Below are positions 15,392 to 23,342 of a stretch of DNA of 34,811 nt, in pieces. Under the pieces are notes generated by a model. The model did no database searches, was not told the origin of the DNA, and worked only from the letters and a program-made list of their open reading frames with translations. The DNA lies in contig VBCH01000004.1 of the NCBI GenBank assembly GCA_005884455.1, positions 1 through 34,811 of the forward strand. Reading direction: 5' to 3'. Both the position numbers and the translations under genes were made by a program. This DNA is from Betaproteobacteria bacterium (GTDB taxonomy: Bacteria; Pseudomonadota; Gammaproteobacteria; Burkholderiales; SG8-39). Positions within the stretch are counted from its first letter, which is position 1. Each line of letters opens with the position of its first letter.

Positions 15392-16306
15392 ATGCTTTCC
15401 GGATCCCTGGTTGCGATCGTTACACCGATGCAGGACGACGGGCGCCTCGATTTCGAGCGCTTCAAGTCGCTCATCGATTTCCACATCGAGCAGGGCAGCG
15501 ACGGCATCGTCGTCGTCGGCACTACCGGGGAATCGCCCACCGTCGATTTCGACGAACACAAGGAACTGATCCGGCTCGCGGTCGCCCACGCGCGCGGCCG
15601 CATCCCCGTCGTCGCCGGTACCGGCGGCAATTCCACCCCCGAGGCGATCGAGCTCACGCAGTCGGCGAAAAACGCCGGCGCCGATGCCTGCCTTTCGGTC
15701 GTGCCCTACTACAACAAGCCCACGCAGGAGGGCCTCTACCGGCACTTCCGCACCATCGCGGAAAAGGTGGACATTCCTATGATCGTGTACAACGTCCCCG
15801 GCCGTACCGTCGCCGATCTCGCCGGCGAGACCACGCTGCGCCTCGCGCAGGTTCCCAACATCATCGGCATCAAGGACGCCACCGCCAGCATCGAGCGCGG
15901 CTCCGACCTGCTGCGGCGAGCGCCCAAGGACTTCGCGGTCTACAGCGGCGACGACGCGAGCTGCCTTGCGCTGATGCTCCTCGGCGGCAAAGGCGTCGTT
16001 TCCGTCACCGCCAACGTCGCACCGCGGCTGATGCACGAAATGTGCTCCGCGGCGCTCGCCGGCGACCTGAAGAAGGCGCGCGAACTGAATTTCAAGCTGC
16101 TGGGACTTCACACCAAGCTCTTCGTCGAGGCGAATCCGATCCCGGTGAAATGGGCCTTGGCCCAGATGGGACTGATCGGCATGGGGATCCGCCTGCCGCT
16201 CACGCCGCTCTCGCAGCAATTCCACGAAATCGTCAGGGAGGCCATGCGCCAGGCCGACGTCACGCCCGCGAGCGGCCTCCGTGTCGTCGAGGGTAAGGCG
16301 GGATGA
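15392..16306 (+). CDS. dapA: 4-hydroxy-tetrahydrodipicolinate synthase
   Basis: A 304-aa aldolase of the DapA family that condenses pyruvate with aspartate semialdehyde, the first committed step to lysine and meso-diaminopimelate. With the start at 15392 the key residues fall at the E. coli positions: Thr44/Thr45 in GTTGES, Tyr107 in PYYNKP, Tyr133 and Arg138 in YNVPGR, and Schiff-base Lys161 in GIKDAT. The C-terminus is about a dozen residues longer than usual. The upstream in-frame ATG at 15362 overlaps the -10 box and is rejected. The stop overlaps the bamC start (ATGA). Confidence 0.96.
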   Translation: MLSGSLVAIVTPMQDDGRLDFERFKSLIDFHIEQGSDGIVVVGTTGESPTVDFDEHKELIRLAVAHARGRIPVVAGTGGNSTPEAIELTQSAKNAGADACLSVVPYYNKPTQEGLYRHFRTIAEKVDIPMIVYNVPGRTVADLAGETTLRLAQVPNIIGIKDATASIERGSDLLRRAPKDFAVYSGDDASCLALMLLGGKGVVSVTANVAPRLMHEMCSAALAGDLKKARELNFKLLGLHTKLFVEANPIPVKWALAQMGLIGMGIRLPLTPLSQQFHEIVREAMRQADVTPASGLRVVEGKAG

Positions 16307-17424
16307 CGCGGTACGGCTCCGCCGCCGCGGCGGCAGCGCTGGGGCTCGCGCTTGCCGGCTGCGGCACCTTCGATTCCGGGAAGGTCGATTACAAGTCCGA
16401 GAAGAAACTCCCGCCGCTCGAGGTCCCGCCCGATCTGACCACACCGGCTCGCGATGAGCGCTTTCAGATCCCGGAAGGGAGCCCGACCGGTCCGACGACT
16501 CTTTCGGCCTACAACGCCGAGCGCAGCGGCGCGCCGCGGCCCGGGACGACCGCGATACTGCCTGAAATCGACAAAGTGCGGATCGATCGATCCGGCAACG
16601 AGCGCTGGCTGGTTGTGCCGGAGCCGCCCGAGAAAATCTGGCCCGTCGTCAAGGATTTCTGGCAGGCGCTGGGCTTCGTGATCAGAACCGAGGTGCCGGA
16701 AGCTGGCGTGATGGAAACCGACTGGGCCGAGAACCGCGCGAAGATCAAAGACGATCCGATCCGAAACGTGATCGGCGGCTTTCTCGACGGAGCCTACTCC
16801 ACGGGCGAGCGCGACAAGTTCCGCACCCGCCTCGAGCGCGGCGCACAGCCCAACACTACCGAAATCTACATCACCCATCGTGGCGTGACCGAGGTCTACG
16901 TGAACCAGTACCGCGACAGCACGGCGTGGCAAGCCCGGCCCCCCGACCCGAGCATCGAGGCCGAGTTTCTGCGCCGGCTGATGGTCCGCTTCGGGGTGGA
17001 CGACACGCGCGCGCGAGCGCAGATTGCGGCGAGCAAAGACGACGGGCGGGCGAAGATCGTGGCTGCCGAGAACGGGATCGGCAGACTCGAGCTCGCCGAG
17101 CCGTTCGACCGGGCCTGGAGGCGCGTTGGACTGGTGCTCGATCGCGTGGGCTTCACGGTCGAGGACCGCGACCGCTCCAAGGGTTTCTACTTCGTGCGCT
17201 ACGTCGATCCGGAAGCCGATGCGCTCGACAAGGAGAACGACAGTTTTCTCGCGAAGCTCGCGTTCTGGCGCTCCGCGCCCGATCCGAAGGCCGAGCAGTA
17301 TCGCGTGTTCGTGAAGGATCGCAACGACTCGAGCGAAGTGCAGGTTCTCAACAAGGAAGGCAACCCCGCTTCCTCCGATACGGCCCGCAAGATTCTTTCC
17401 CTTCTCCAGCAGCAGCTGAAATAG
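16303..17424 (+). CDS. bamC: Outer-membrane assembly lipoprotein BamC
   Basis: A 373-aa lipoprotein with signal ending LAGC (Cys20) and the typical extended, unstructured N-terminal stretch ([11 protein letters not shown]) that binds BamD. Two helix-grip domains follow (about residues 105-210 and 255-370), the second including [29 protein letters not shown]. It is an accessory subunit of the beta-barrel assembly machine. The dapA-bamC pairing with a 4-nt overlap is common in proteobacteria. Confidence 0.93.
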   Translation: MTRYGSAAAAAALGLALAGCGTFDSGKVDYKSEKKLPPLEVPPDLTTPARDERFQIPEGSPTGPTTLSAYNAERSGAPRPGTTAILPEIDKVRIDRSGNERWLVVPEPPEKIWPVVKDFWQALGFVIRTEVPEAGVMETDWAENRAKIKDDPIRNVIGGFLDGAYSTGERDKFRTRLERGAQPNTTEIYITHRGVTEVYVNQYRDSTAWQARPPDPSIEAEFLRRLMVRFGVDDTRARAQIAASKDDGRAKIVAAENGIGRLELAEPFDRAWRRVGLVLDRVGFTVEDRDRSKGFYFVRYVDPEADALDKENDSFLAKLAFWRSAPDPKAEQYRVFVKDRNDSSEVQVLNKEGNPASSDTARKILSLLQQQLK

Positions 17425-17433
17425 GAACCAAGC

Positions 17434-18204
17434 GTGCGCTTCGCTTCGCTCGGTAGCGGCAGCGAGGGCAACGCGCTGGTCGTCGAGGTCGCGCGGACGT
17501 GCCTCATGCTCGATTGCGGGTTTTCCCTGCGCGAAACCGTGTCACGTCTGGCCCGGGTCGGCCTCGAGCCCTGCGATCTCGCCGGAATAGTCGTCACGCA
17601 CGAGCACGCCGACCACGGCGGAGGGGTGTTTCCGCTGGCGAGCCGCTTCGGCATCCCGGTGTGGCTGACGCACGGTACGCTCGCGGCCCTGCGTGAAATG
17701 CGCGCCGACGACGAGGAGTGCGCGTTGAATCTGGTCGATCCGCAAGCCGGTTTCTCGGTCGGGGACGTGCTGGTGCAGCCCTTCACGGTGCCGCACGATG
17801 CGCGCGAGCCGGTCCAGTACGTGCTCTCCGACGGCGCGAGCCGGCTGGGCGTCCTGACCGACACCGGCTGCTCGACGGCGCATATCCAATCGAATTTGTC
17901 CGGTTGCGGCGCGCTGGTGCTCGAATGCAACTACGATTCCTATATGCTCGCGAGCGGGCCTTATCCGGCGGCGCTGAAGGCGCGCATCGCGAGCCGCCTC
18001 GGGCATCTGGACAATCGAACCTCGGGGGAGATACTCGCGGCGCTCGACCGCAGCCGGCTCAAGCATGTGATCGCCGCGCACCTCTCGCAAGCGAACAATA
18101 CGCCGGAACTGGCCCAAGGCGCGCTCGCGGAAGCGTTGCGCTGCGAGCCCGGGTGGATATCGGTGGCGACCCAGGACGAGGGCTTTGCGTGGCGGGAGTT
18201 GTAG
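17434..18204 (+). CDS. MBL-fold metallohydrolase (YycJ-like)
   Basis: A 256-aa metallo-beta-lactamase-fold protein with the metal motif THEHADH (His56, His58, Asp60, His61), a later DTG aspartate (TDTGCST) and a C-terminal AAHLSQANNTPE histidine. The opening RFASLGSGSEGNA matches YycJ/WalJ-type exonuclease-like hydrolases. The start is GTG at 17434, 9 bp after bamC, so it likely belongs to the same transcript. The substrate is not certain. It is convergent with the DUF7931-like gene, with stops 3 nt apart. Confidence 0.88.
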   Translation: MRFASLGSGSEGNALVVEVARTCLMLDCGFSLRETVSRLARVGLEPCDLAGIVVTHEHADHGGGVFPLASRFGIPVWLTHGTLAALREMRADDEECALNLVDPQAGFSVGDVLVQPFTVPHDAREPVQYVLSDGASRLGVLTDTGCSTAHIQSNLSGCGALVLECNYDSYMLASGPYPAALKARIASRLGHLDNRTSGEILAALDRSRLKHVIAAHLSQANNTPELAQGALAEALRCEPGWISVATQDEGFAWREL

Positions 18205-18207
18205 TTC

Positions 18208-18711
18208 CTACAGACCGGTGGTATTCACCGACACCGTCGGGAGCGACGCCTCCCATATTTCCTCGAACCGCTCGCGCATCGGCTGGCACTCCTTCGGATC
18301 ATTGATCACGAGCACTCCGCGCGCCTGCGTCCGCACCGGCCGGCGCACCAGATGGTCGCCGTCGGCGAGCACGAAGCAATCCTGCACCTTGGCCGCTTCT
18401 CCGTGCGTCTGGAAGATCAGGAGCGCAGAGGTATAGCTGCTCATCAAGGCGATCAGTCGCGGGCAGCGTTTGGTGACGTGCTCGATGTCGTGGAGCGCGA
18501 CGTAGATGCGACGCGCGCGGCTTTCGCGAAGGAAGCGCGTGAGCGTCTCGATGCGGCTCGTCGAGTTCATTTCGAGCTCCGAGAGATCCGGGTCGAAGAT
18601 GCGCAGCTCGCGGCGCGCGAGGCCGAGAAGCCTGTTGAAGCCCTCCAGATAGTCGCTCCTCGCCTCGAGCAGAATCCGCTCGGGAACCGCCTCGGCGGGG
18701 GGCTCACTCAT
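18208..18711 (-). CDS. DUF7931-like protein coupled to roxA
   Basis: A 167-aa soluble protein with no signal peptide. It reads like half of a phospholipase-D fold: an early LLGLARRELRIFDPDLSELE strand-helix, IETLTRFLRESRARRIYVALHD, and a late FVLADGDHLVRRP segment. No complete HxKxxxxD motif is present, so catalysis by PLD chemistry is unlikely. I recall this type as DUF7931, found in betaproteobacteria. The ATG at 18711 overlaps the roxA 3' end by 8 bases (ATGAGTGA), implying co-translation. Function unknown. Confidence 0.8.
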   Translation of the reverse strand: MSEPPAEAVPERILLEARSDYLEGFNRLLGLARRELRIFDPDLSELEMNSTSRIETLTRFLRESRARRIYVALHDIEHVTKRCPRLIALMSSYTSALLIFQTHGEAAKVQDCFVLADGDHLVRRPVRTQARGVLVINDPKECQPMRERFEEIWEASLPTVSVNTTGL

Positions 18712-19834
18712 GGCGCTCTCCGATGCGCAGCCAGCCGGCGAGGTACCAGTCGTGCAGCAGACCAAGGAGCGGTTGCGGGAGGCGCTCGCCCGGCGGCAGT
18801 ACGCGCTCGTCGGCAAGACGCGCGAGAAGCCTCCGTAAGCGTCCGCGCGGCTCGACCCGTTCTCCGTTGACGAAGAACTCCCGCTCCCGGAACAGCATCC
18901 TGGTGCGCAGGTCCAGGCGCATGCCCCGGGCACGGCACAGCGCGGCGAACCTCGCGCGCGAGCGCGGAGAGCGCGGCCGCGAAAACACGGTTTGCGGCTT
19001 GGGCGCCGAAAGGTACTCGCCCAGGAAACGCGCCACGTCCCGGGCGCGCCAGCGAATTCTCCGGACGACGGCGGCGGCGTGTTGCACCATCCTTTTCGGG
19101 ACCTCCGCCGGGCGGCGCGCAGGCTTAGCTCCCCGATCCGCGTAGGTGCCCTCGAGGGCGACGTGATCCTGGAGGAAGGCGAGAAATTCCCGGGCGACTT
19201 CCTGATGCGACGGCGCCCGAAAGCCGATCGAATAGGTGAAGGAAGGCTCCAGCGCAACGCCGTCGTGCGCCCAGCCGGGCGGCAGATAGAGCATGTCTCC
19301 CGGTTCGAGCAGCCATTCGCTCTCGGGTCGGAAGTTCGTGAGGATCCTGAGGGGCGACTTCGGGTCGAGTTGCGGCTCGCGCGGTCTGCCGACCCTCCAT
19401 CTGCGCCGCCCCGGACCTTGCAGAAGGAACACGTCGTAGGAATCGAAGTGCGGCCCGACCCCGCCGCCTGCGGCGGCGTAGCTCACCATGACGTCGTCCA
19501 GCCGCGCGTAAGGCAGGAAGCGAAAGCGCCGCAGCAACGCGTCCGCCTCGTGCAGCTCGAGATTCAGCCCATGCACCAAGAGCGTCCACCCCGACTTCGG
19601 CAGGCGCGCGATCTGAGCGCGCGAGAAAGGTCCTTGCTGCAGATGCCATGAGCCGCGGCGCCGGGACACGAGTCTCGATTCGACGTCGTGCCGCGCCGAC
19701 AGCGCAAACAATTCAGGCGCTTGCACAACGCCCTTAAAGTTGGGAATCGCGTTGCGGATGAGCAGCGGTTTCTTCTGCCAGAATTGTGACAAGAATTTTT
19801 CTCCGCTCAACCCACCCAGCAGTTGCATTCTCAT
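18704..19834 (-). CDS. roxA: Cupin/JmjC 50S ribosomal protein L16 hydroxylase
   Basis: A 376-aa 2-oxoglutarate/Fe(II) oxygenase of the YcfD/RoxA type. The iron triad is visible as His129 and Asp131 (PHFDSYD) and His190 (PPGWAHDG), very near the E. coli numbering (125/127/187). The N-terminal FLSQFWQKKPLLIRNA and C-terminal winged-helix-like region are also typical. RoxA hydroxylates an arginine of ribosomal protein L16. ATG 19834 is chosen; ATG 19828 is possible. A perfect TATAAT lies 7 nt upstream of 19834 and no Shine-Dalgarno sequence is present, so the mRNA may be leaderless. The in-frame open region upstream overlaps the peroxiredoxin gene and is discarded. Confidence 0.92.
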   Translation of the reverse strand: MRMQLLGGLSGEKFLSQFWQKKPLLIRNAIPNFKGVVQAPELFALSARHDVESRLVSRRRGSWHLQQGPFSRAQIARLPKSGWTLLVHGLNLELHEADALLRRFRFLPYARLDDVMVSYAAAGGGVGPHFDSYDVFLLQGPGRRRWRVGRPREPQLDPKSPLRILTNFRPESEWLLEPGDMLYLPPGWAHDGVALEPSFTYSIGFRAPSHQEVAREFLAFLQDHVALEGTYADRGAKPARRPAEVPKRMVQHAAAVVRRIRWRARDVARFLGEYLSAPKPQTVFSRPRSPRSRARFAALCRARGMRLDLRTRMLFREREFFVNGERVEPRGRLRRLLARLADERVLPPGERLPQPLLGLLHDWYLAGWLRIGERHE

Positions 19835-19841
19835 CGCCGCG

Positions 19842-19849
19842 ATTATAGT
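19842..19849. promoter_or_regulatory. Overlapping divergent -10 boxes (roxA / peroxiredoxin)
   Basis: The 8-bp ATTATAGT reads as a perfect TATAAT on the minus strand (19847-19842, facing roxA) and as TATAGT on the plus strand (19844-19849, facing the peroxiredoxin). The entire divergent gap is 46 bp. The plus-strand message would have a leader of about 25 nt with an AGGAAA ribosome binding site; the minus-strand one would start at the roxA ATG. Confidence 0.6.
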
Positions 19850-19880
19850 CTGTTGATGCCTTGAAACCGGCGAGGAAAAC

Positions 19881-20399
19881 TTGCAAAGCGCAGACCAAGC
19901 TTCGCTCAGGACGACCGAAAGCCCGCCTGATGTGTTGCAAGCGGGGCAACCGGCGCCGCTTTTCTCGCTTCCTGACGCGGACATGGAAACGGTGGACCTC
20001 AGCCAGTTCCGGGGAAAGAAGCATGTCGTGCTCTACTTCTATCCCAAGGACGGCACGCCAAACTGCACGCTGGAGGCGACGGACTTCTCCGACCACGAAG
20101 ACGAGTTTTCCCGCCACGACTGCGTGGTGCTGGGCGTGAGCCCGGACGATTGCCTCTGCCACGCCGGTTTCCGGGACCAGCACGGCGTTTCGATCCGGCT
20201 GCTCGCCGACACCGAGAGCGAGGTGTGCAGGAAATACGGCGTGGTGCACGAGAAGGAAGCCAACGGATCCAGGAAATCCTGCATCACGCGCTCCACTTTC
20301 GTCATCGACAAGCAGGGCACCGTGAGGCACGTGTTCTACGGCGTCAATCCCCGCGGGCACGCCGCCCGGGTGCTGGACCTCGTCAGATCGCTGCGTTGA
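19881..20399 (+). CDS. Thiol peroxidase / peroxiredoxin of the Bcp-PrxQ family
   Basis: A 172-aa thioredoxin-fold peroxidase. The peroxidatic cysteine is Cys62 in DGTPNCTLEA, with the family Thr three residues before. The resolving Cys found five residues later in E. coli Bcp is missing (Thr67 here). Instead Cys91 and Cys93 occur in SPDDCLCHAGF and could act as alternative resolvers. It reduces hydrogen peroxide and organic hydroperoxides with thioredoxin. The start is TTG at 19881 with GAGGAAA upstream; it adds a ~15-residue N-terminal extension relative to Bcp. Confidence 0.9.
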   Translation: MQSADQASLRTTESPPDVLQAGQPAPLFSLPDADMETVDLSQFRGKKHVVLYFYPKDGTPNCTLEATDFSDHEDEFSRHDCVVLGVSPDDCLCHAGFRDQHGVSIRLLADTESEVCRKYGVVHEKEANGSRKSCITRSTFVIDKQGTVRHVFYGVNPRGHAARVLDLVRSLR

Positions 20400-20428
20400 C
20401 CGGAGTCGCCCCAGGCCCGCCCGAGCAC

Positions 20429-20920
20429 TTGATCATCGCAAAAAACACGGTCGTCTCGCTCGACGTCGAGCTGTCCGACATCTGGGGCAAACTGATCCAG
20501 CGCTCCGAGGAACCCCTCCAGTACCTGCACGGCGGTTACGGGAACATATTTCCGGTTGCGGAGGCGGCGCTCGAAGGGAGGCAGGTCAAGGATCGCGTCG
20601 AAGTGCGTCTCGAGCCCGAGGACGCTTTCGGCGACTACGACGAAACTCTTCTCAGGGTCGAGCCGCGCGGCCGCTTTCCCGAGATCCTCGAGGTCGGGAT
20701 GCGTTTCGAGGGGGCGGCGGGCGGTGAGGACGCGGACCTGATCTTCACGGTCACCGACATGGCCGAGGACAAGGTCGTGCTCGACGCCAACCATGCGCTT
20801 GCCGGCATGGCGCTCAAGTTGTCCTGCACCGTCGTCGGTCTGCGCCCGGCGACCGAGGTCGAGATTCAAAACGGCTCGGCCGACGATCCCGAATCGGTGA
20901 TCCTCCGCATCCTGCCCTGA
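20429..20920 (+). CDS. FKBP-type peptidyl-prolyl isomerase (SlyD/SlpA-like)
   Basis: About 163 aa, with an FKBP half-barrel split by an insert-in-flap domain: NTVVSLDVELSD, LQYLHGGYGNIFPVAEAALEG, then VEPEDAFGDYDETL and a late DANHALAGMALKLSCTVVGLR. This order is the SlyD/SlpA signature. There is no His-rich metal-binding tail, so it is closer to SlpA. The start is uncertain: TTG 20429 gives the family N-terminus, whereas TTG 20396 overlaps the peroxiredoxin stop (TTGA) and would add 11 residues. Same operon as the peroxiredoxin. Confidence 0.82.
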   Translation: MIIAKNTVVSLDVELSDIWGKLIQRSEEPLQYLHGGYGNIFPVAEAALEGRQVKDRVEVRLEPEDAFGDYDETLLRVEPRGRFPEILEVGMRFEGAAGGEDADLIFTVTDMAEDKVVLDANHALAGMALKLSCTVVGLRPATEVEIQNGSADDPESVILRILP

Positions 20921-20945
20921 ATTTCCCCGGCGCCGCGTTTTCCCC

Positions 20946-20951
20946 TATCAT
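20946..20951 (+). promoter_or_regulatory. Possible -10 box of the glutamate-synthase-like gene
   Basis: TATCAT in the 78-bp gap after the FKBP gene, about 48 nt before the ATG at 20999. A strong ribosome binding site (GGAGAGGAGGGA) follows. No good -35 hexamer was found. Confidence 0.35.
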
Positions 20952-20998
20952 TTGACGCGGGCTTCGCACCACGGAAATCGACCGGAGAGGAGGGAAGC

Positions 20999-22498
20999 AT
21001 GTCCGGAATGCTGGGCGTCGTCTCGTACGGACTCGGGACTCTGATCGGGTTCGGATTGCTTGCGTTCCTCGTGATCGTCTTCATTCAGGACATCACGCAA
21101 AAAAAGCACACCGTTCTTCGCAACTATCCGGTCATCGGGCACCTGCGCTATTTCCTCGAGAAGCAGGGCGAGTACTTCAGGCAGTATTTCTTCATGAACG
21201 ACCGCGAAGAGTTGCCCTTCAACCGCGCCACTCGCGGCTGGGTCTACCGCCTCGCGAAGGCCGAAGGCGGCTTGATCGGCTTCGGCTCGACCAACAACAC
21301 CAACGAGCCCGGCTCGATCCTGTTCGTCAACCATCCTTATCCGGTGCTGGAGGAGGACCGCCTGCCCACGCCGCCGCTCGCGATCGGCGAGGATTTCTGC
21401 CGGGAGCCGTTCCTCGGGAGATCCGTTGTCAACATCAGCGGCATGAGCTTCGGGGCGATCTCGGAGCCCGCGGTGCGCGCCTTGTCGCGGGGCGCGGCGC
21501 TCGCCGGGTGCTGGATGGACACGGGCGAGGGCGGGCTTTCGTCATTTCATCTGGAGGGCGGCTGCGACGTGATCATGCAGATCGGCACCGCCAACTACGG
21601 CGTGCGCGCCGCAGACGGAAGCTTTTCCCGGGAGCGGGCAAGGGAGGTCGCGGCGTTTCCGCAGGTGAAGGCGTTCGAGATCAAGCTCTCGCAGGGCGCG
21701 AAGCCCGGCAAGGGGGGCGTGCTGCCCGCGGCGAAAGTGACCGAGCAGATCGCGGGCATCCGCGGCATTCCTCCTTTGCAGGATTCGATCAGCCCCAACC
21801 GTCACCGCGATGTCGCCAACGTCGATCAGCTGCTCGACAAGATCGCCCTTGTCCGCGACCTCACCGGCAAGCCCGTTGGGGTAAAGACGGCAATCGGCGG
21901 CTGGCAGTTCATGAACGAGCTCTGCGATGCGATCCACCGGCGCGGCCTCGAGTACGCGCCGGATTTTCTCGCCATCGACGGCGGCGAGGGCGGGTCGGGC
22001 GCGGCGCCCCAGGCGCTGATGGATCACATGGCGCTTCCGATCGCCGAGGCCCTGCCGCGCGTCATCGACTCGCTGATCGAGTCGGGGTTGCGCGGCCGCA
22101 TCCGCGTCATCGCCGCGGGCAGGCTCGTCACTTCGGCGAAAGCCGCGTGGGCGCTGTGCGTGGGCGCCGATTTCGTCAACACCGCGCGCGGCTTCATGTT
22201 TTCGCTCGGCTGCATCCAGGCGCTGCGCTGCCACCAGAACACCTGTCCCACCGGGGTGACGACGCATAATCCCCGCCTGCAGCGCGGACTCGTGGTCGAG
22301 GAGAAATACCTGCGCGTCGCCAACTACGCGACGGGCATGAACAAGGAAATCGACATGATCGCGCACTCCTGCGGCTGCCGCCATGCACGCGACCTGAAGC
22401 GCGAGCACGTGCGCATCGTGCAAACCGCGGGCCACAGCGCGGCTCTCAACATCCTGTATCCGTACCCCGAGCCGAACACCAAGCGCAAGGCCGCCTGA
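20999..22498 (+). CDS. Membrane-anchored FMN-binding glutamate-synthase-like protein
   Basis: A 499-aa protein of the GltB2/glutamate-synthase FMN domain family. Residues about 8-30 form one membrane helix; the remainder is a TIM-barrel with SGMSFGAISEPAVRAL, KAFEIKLSQGAKPGKGG, DSISPNRH and IDGGEGGSGAAP. The iron-sulphur motif C-x5-C-x4-C is present at Cys405, Cys411 and Cys416, as in glutamate synthase large subunits (3Fe-4S). The glutaminase domain and the small NADPH subunit are absent, so it is unlikely to be a complete glutamate synthase. Electron donor and substrate are unknown. Confidence 0.87.
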   Translation: MSGMLGVVSYGLGTLIGFGLLAFLVIVFIQDITQKKHTVLRNYPVIGHLRYFLEKQGEYFRQYFFMNDREELPFNRATRGWVYRLAKAEGGLIGFGSTNNTNEPGSILFVNHPYPVLEEDRLPTPPLAIGEDFCREPFLGRSVVNISGMSFGAISEPAVRALSRGAALAGCWMDTGEGGLSSFHLEGGCDVIMQIGTANYGVRAADGSFSRERAREVAAFPQVKAFEIKLSQGAKPGKGGVLPAAKVTEQIAGIRGIPPLQDSISPNRHRDVANVDQLLDKIALVRDLTGKPVGVKTAIGGWQFMNELCDAIHRRGLEYAPDFLAIDGGEGGSGAAPQALMDHMALPIAEALPRVIDSLIESGLRGRIRVIAAGRLVTSAKAAWALCVGADFVNTARGFMFSLGCIQALRCHQNTCPTGVTTHNPRLQRGLVVEEKYLRVANYATGMNKEIDMIAHSCGCRHARDLKREHVRIVQTAGHSAALNILYPYPEPNTKRKAA

Positions 22499-22562
22499 TC
22501 CCTTACACGGCGGTACTATTTCCTGTGGCCGCGGCGAGCCCTGGGTGGGCACTGCATCAATG

Positions 22563-22571
22563 TGCTAGATT
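22563..22571 (+). promoter_or_regulatory. Extended -10 promoter of the beta-barrel gene
   Basis: TGC followed by TAGATT forms an extended -10 element about 31-34 nt before the start codon, in a 103-bp gap. The -35 region (near 22543) is poor, as is usual for extended -10 promoters. Confidence 0.45.
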
Positions 22572-22604
22572 GCTCGCACCTTACCTCTCGTTCAGGAGAT
22601 CATG

Positions 22605-23333
22605 ATGAATCTCAAACGCGGCCTCGTCGTCGCATCGCTCTGTGCCGTGTCGCTGCCCGTTGTCGCAGCCGACATCAATCAAATCCAGACCCTCACTCAG
22701 GACGAGTTCCACAGGCTCTCCCAGGACCTCGGAGCGGCGCTTTCGTACAAACCGCTGACGCCCGCAGAGCCGCTGCACCTCTTCGGCTTCGATCTCGGTG
22801 TGGCCGCCACGGACACGAAGATCAAGAACACCGACGTGTTCCAGAAGGCCGGGGCCGGGGACATTTCCAACGTCGCGGTGCCGTCGCTGCGCTTCGACCT
22901 GGGGCTGCCGCTCAATCTGGACGTGGGCGTGATGGCGGGGGGCGTACCGGGCAGCAACGTGCGGCTCTACGGCGGGGAGCTGCGCTGGGCGTTCGTCAAG
23001 GGAAGCACGACCATGCCGGCGATCGCCCTTCGGGGCAGCTTCACCCAGCTCGCCGGCGTGGATCAGCTGGATTTCAACACCCGGGGCGTCGATCTTTCGA
23101 TCTCGAAGGGCTTTGCATTCTTCACGCCCTACGCCGGAATCGGCAAGGTATGGGTGACGAGCACGCCGAAAGACTTGCCCGCGGCCGCGAACCCGCCCAC
23201 CAAGGAATCGCTTACGCTCAACAAGGGCTTCGTCGGACTCAACATGAACTTCGTTTTCGTCAATCTCGCGCTCGAAGCGGACAAGACCGGCGATGCGACG
23301 AGCTACGGCCTGAAGCTCGGATTTCGATTCTGA
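22605..23333 (+). CDS. Exported beta-barrel outer-membrane protein, unknown role
   Basis: About 242 aa with a signal peptide (LKRGLVVASLCAVSLPVVAA, cleavage before DINQIQ). Alternating hydrophobic strands follow: LFGFDLGVAAT, LRFDLGLPLNLDVGVMAG, GGELRWAF and a final SYGLKLGFRF ending in Phe, the BAM recognition pattern. The whole resembles small OM beta-barrels annotated only as hypothetical. Two ATGs are possible; AGGAG at 22594-22598 is spaced 3 nt from 22602 and 6 nt from 22605, so 22605 is preferred. Not co-directional with the next gene (convergent, 9 nt apart). I do not recognise a specific family. Confidence 0.75.
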   Translation: MNLKRGLVVASLCAVSLPVVAADINQIQTLTQDEFHRLSQDLGAALSYKPLTPAEPLHLFGFDLGVAATDTKIKNTDVFQKAGAGDISNVAVPSLRFDLGLPLNLDVGVMAGGVPGSNVRLYGGELRWAFVKGSTTMPAIALRGSFTQLAGVDQLDFNTRGVDLSISKGFAFFTPYAGIGKVWVTSTPKDLPAAANPPTKESLTLNKGFVGLNMNFVFVNLALEADKTGDATSYGLKLGFRF

Positions 23334-23342
23334 GAGATCCGG

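Noticed and set aside
18200..18212. TGTAG-TTC-CTACA hairpin spanning both convergent stop codons
   Set aside because: Only 5 bp, no T-run; two TAG stops facing each other produce this symmetry by default.
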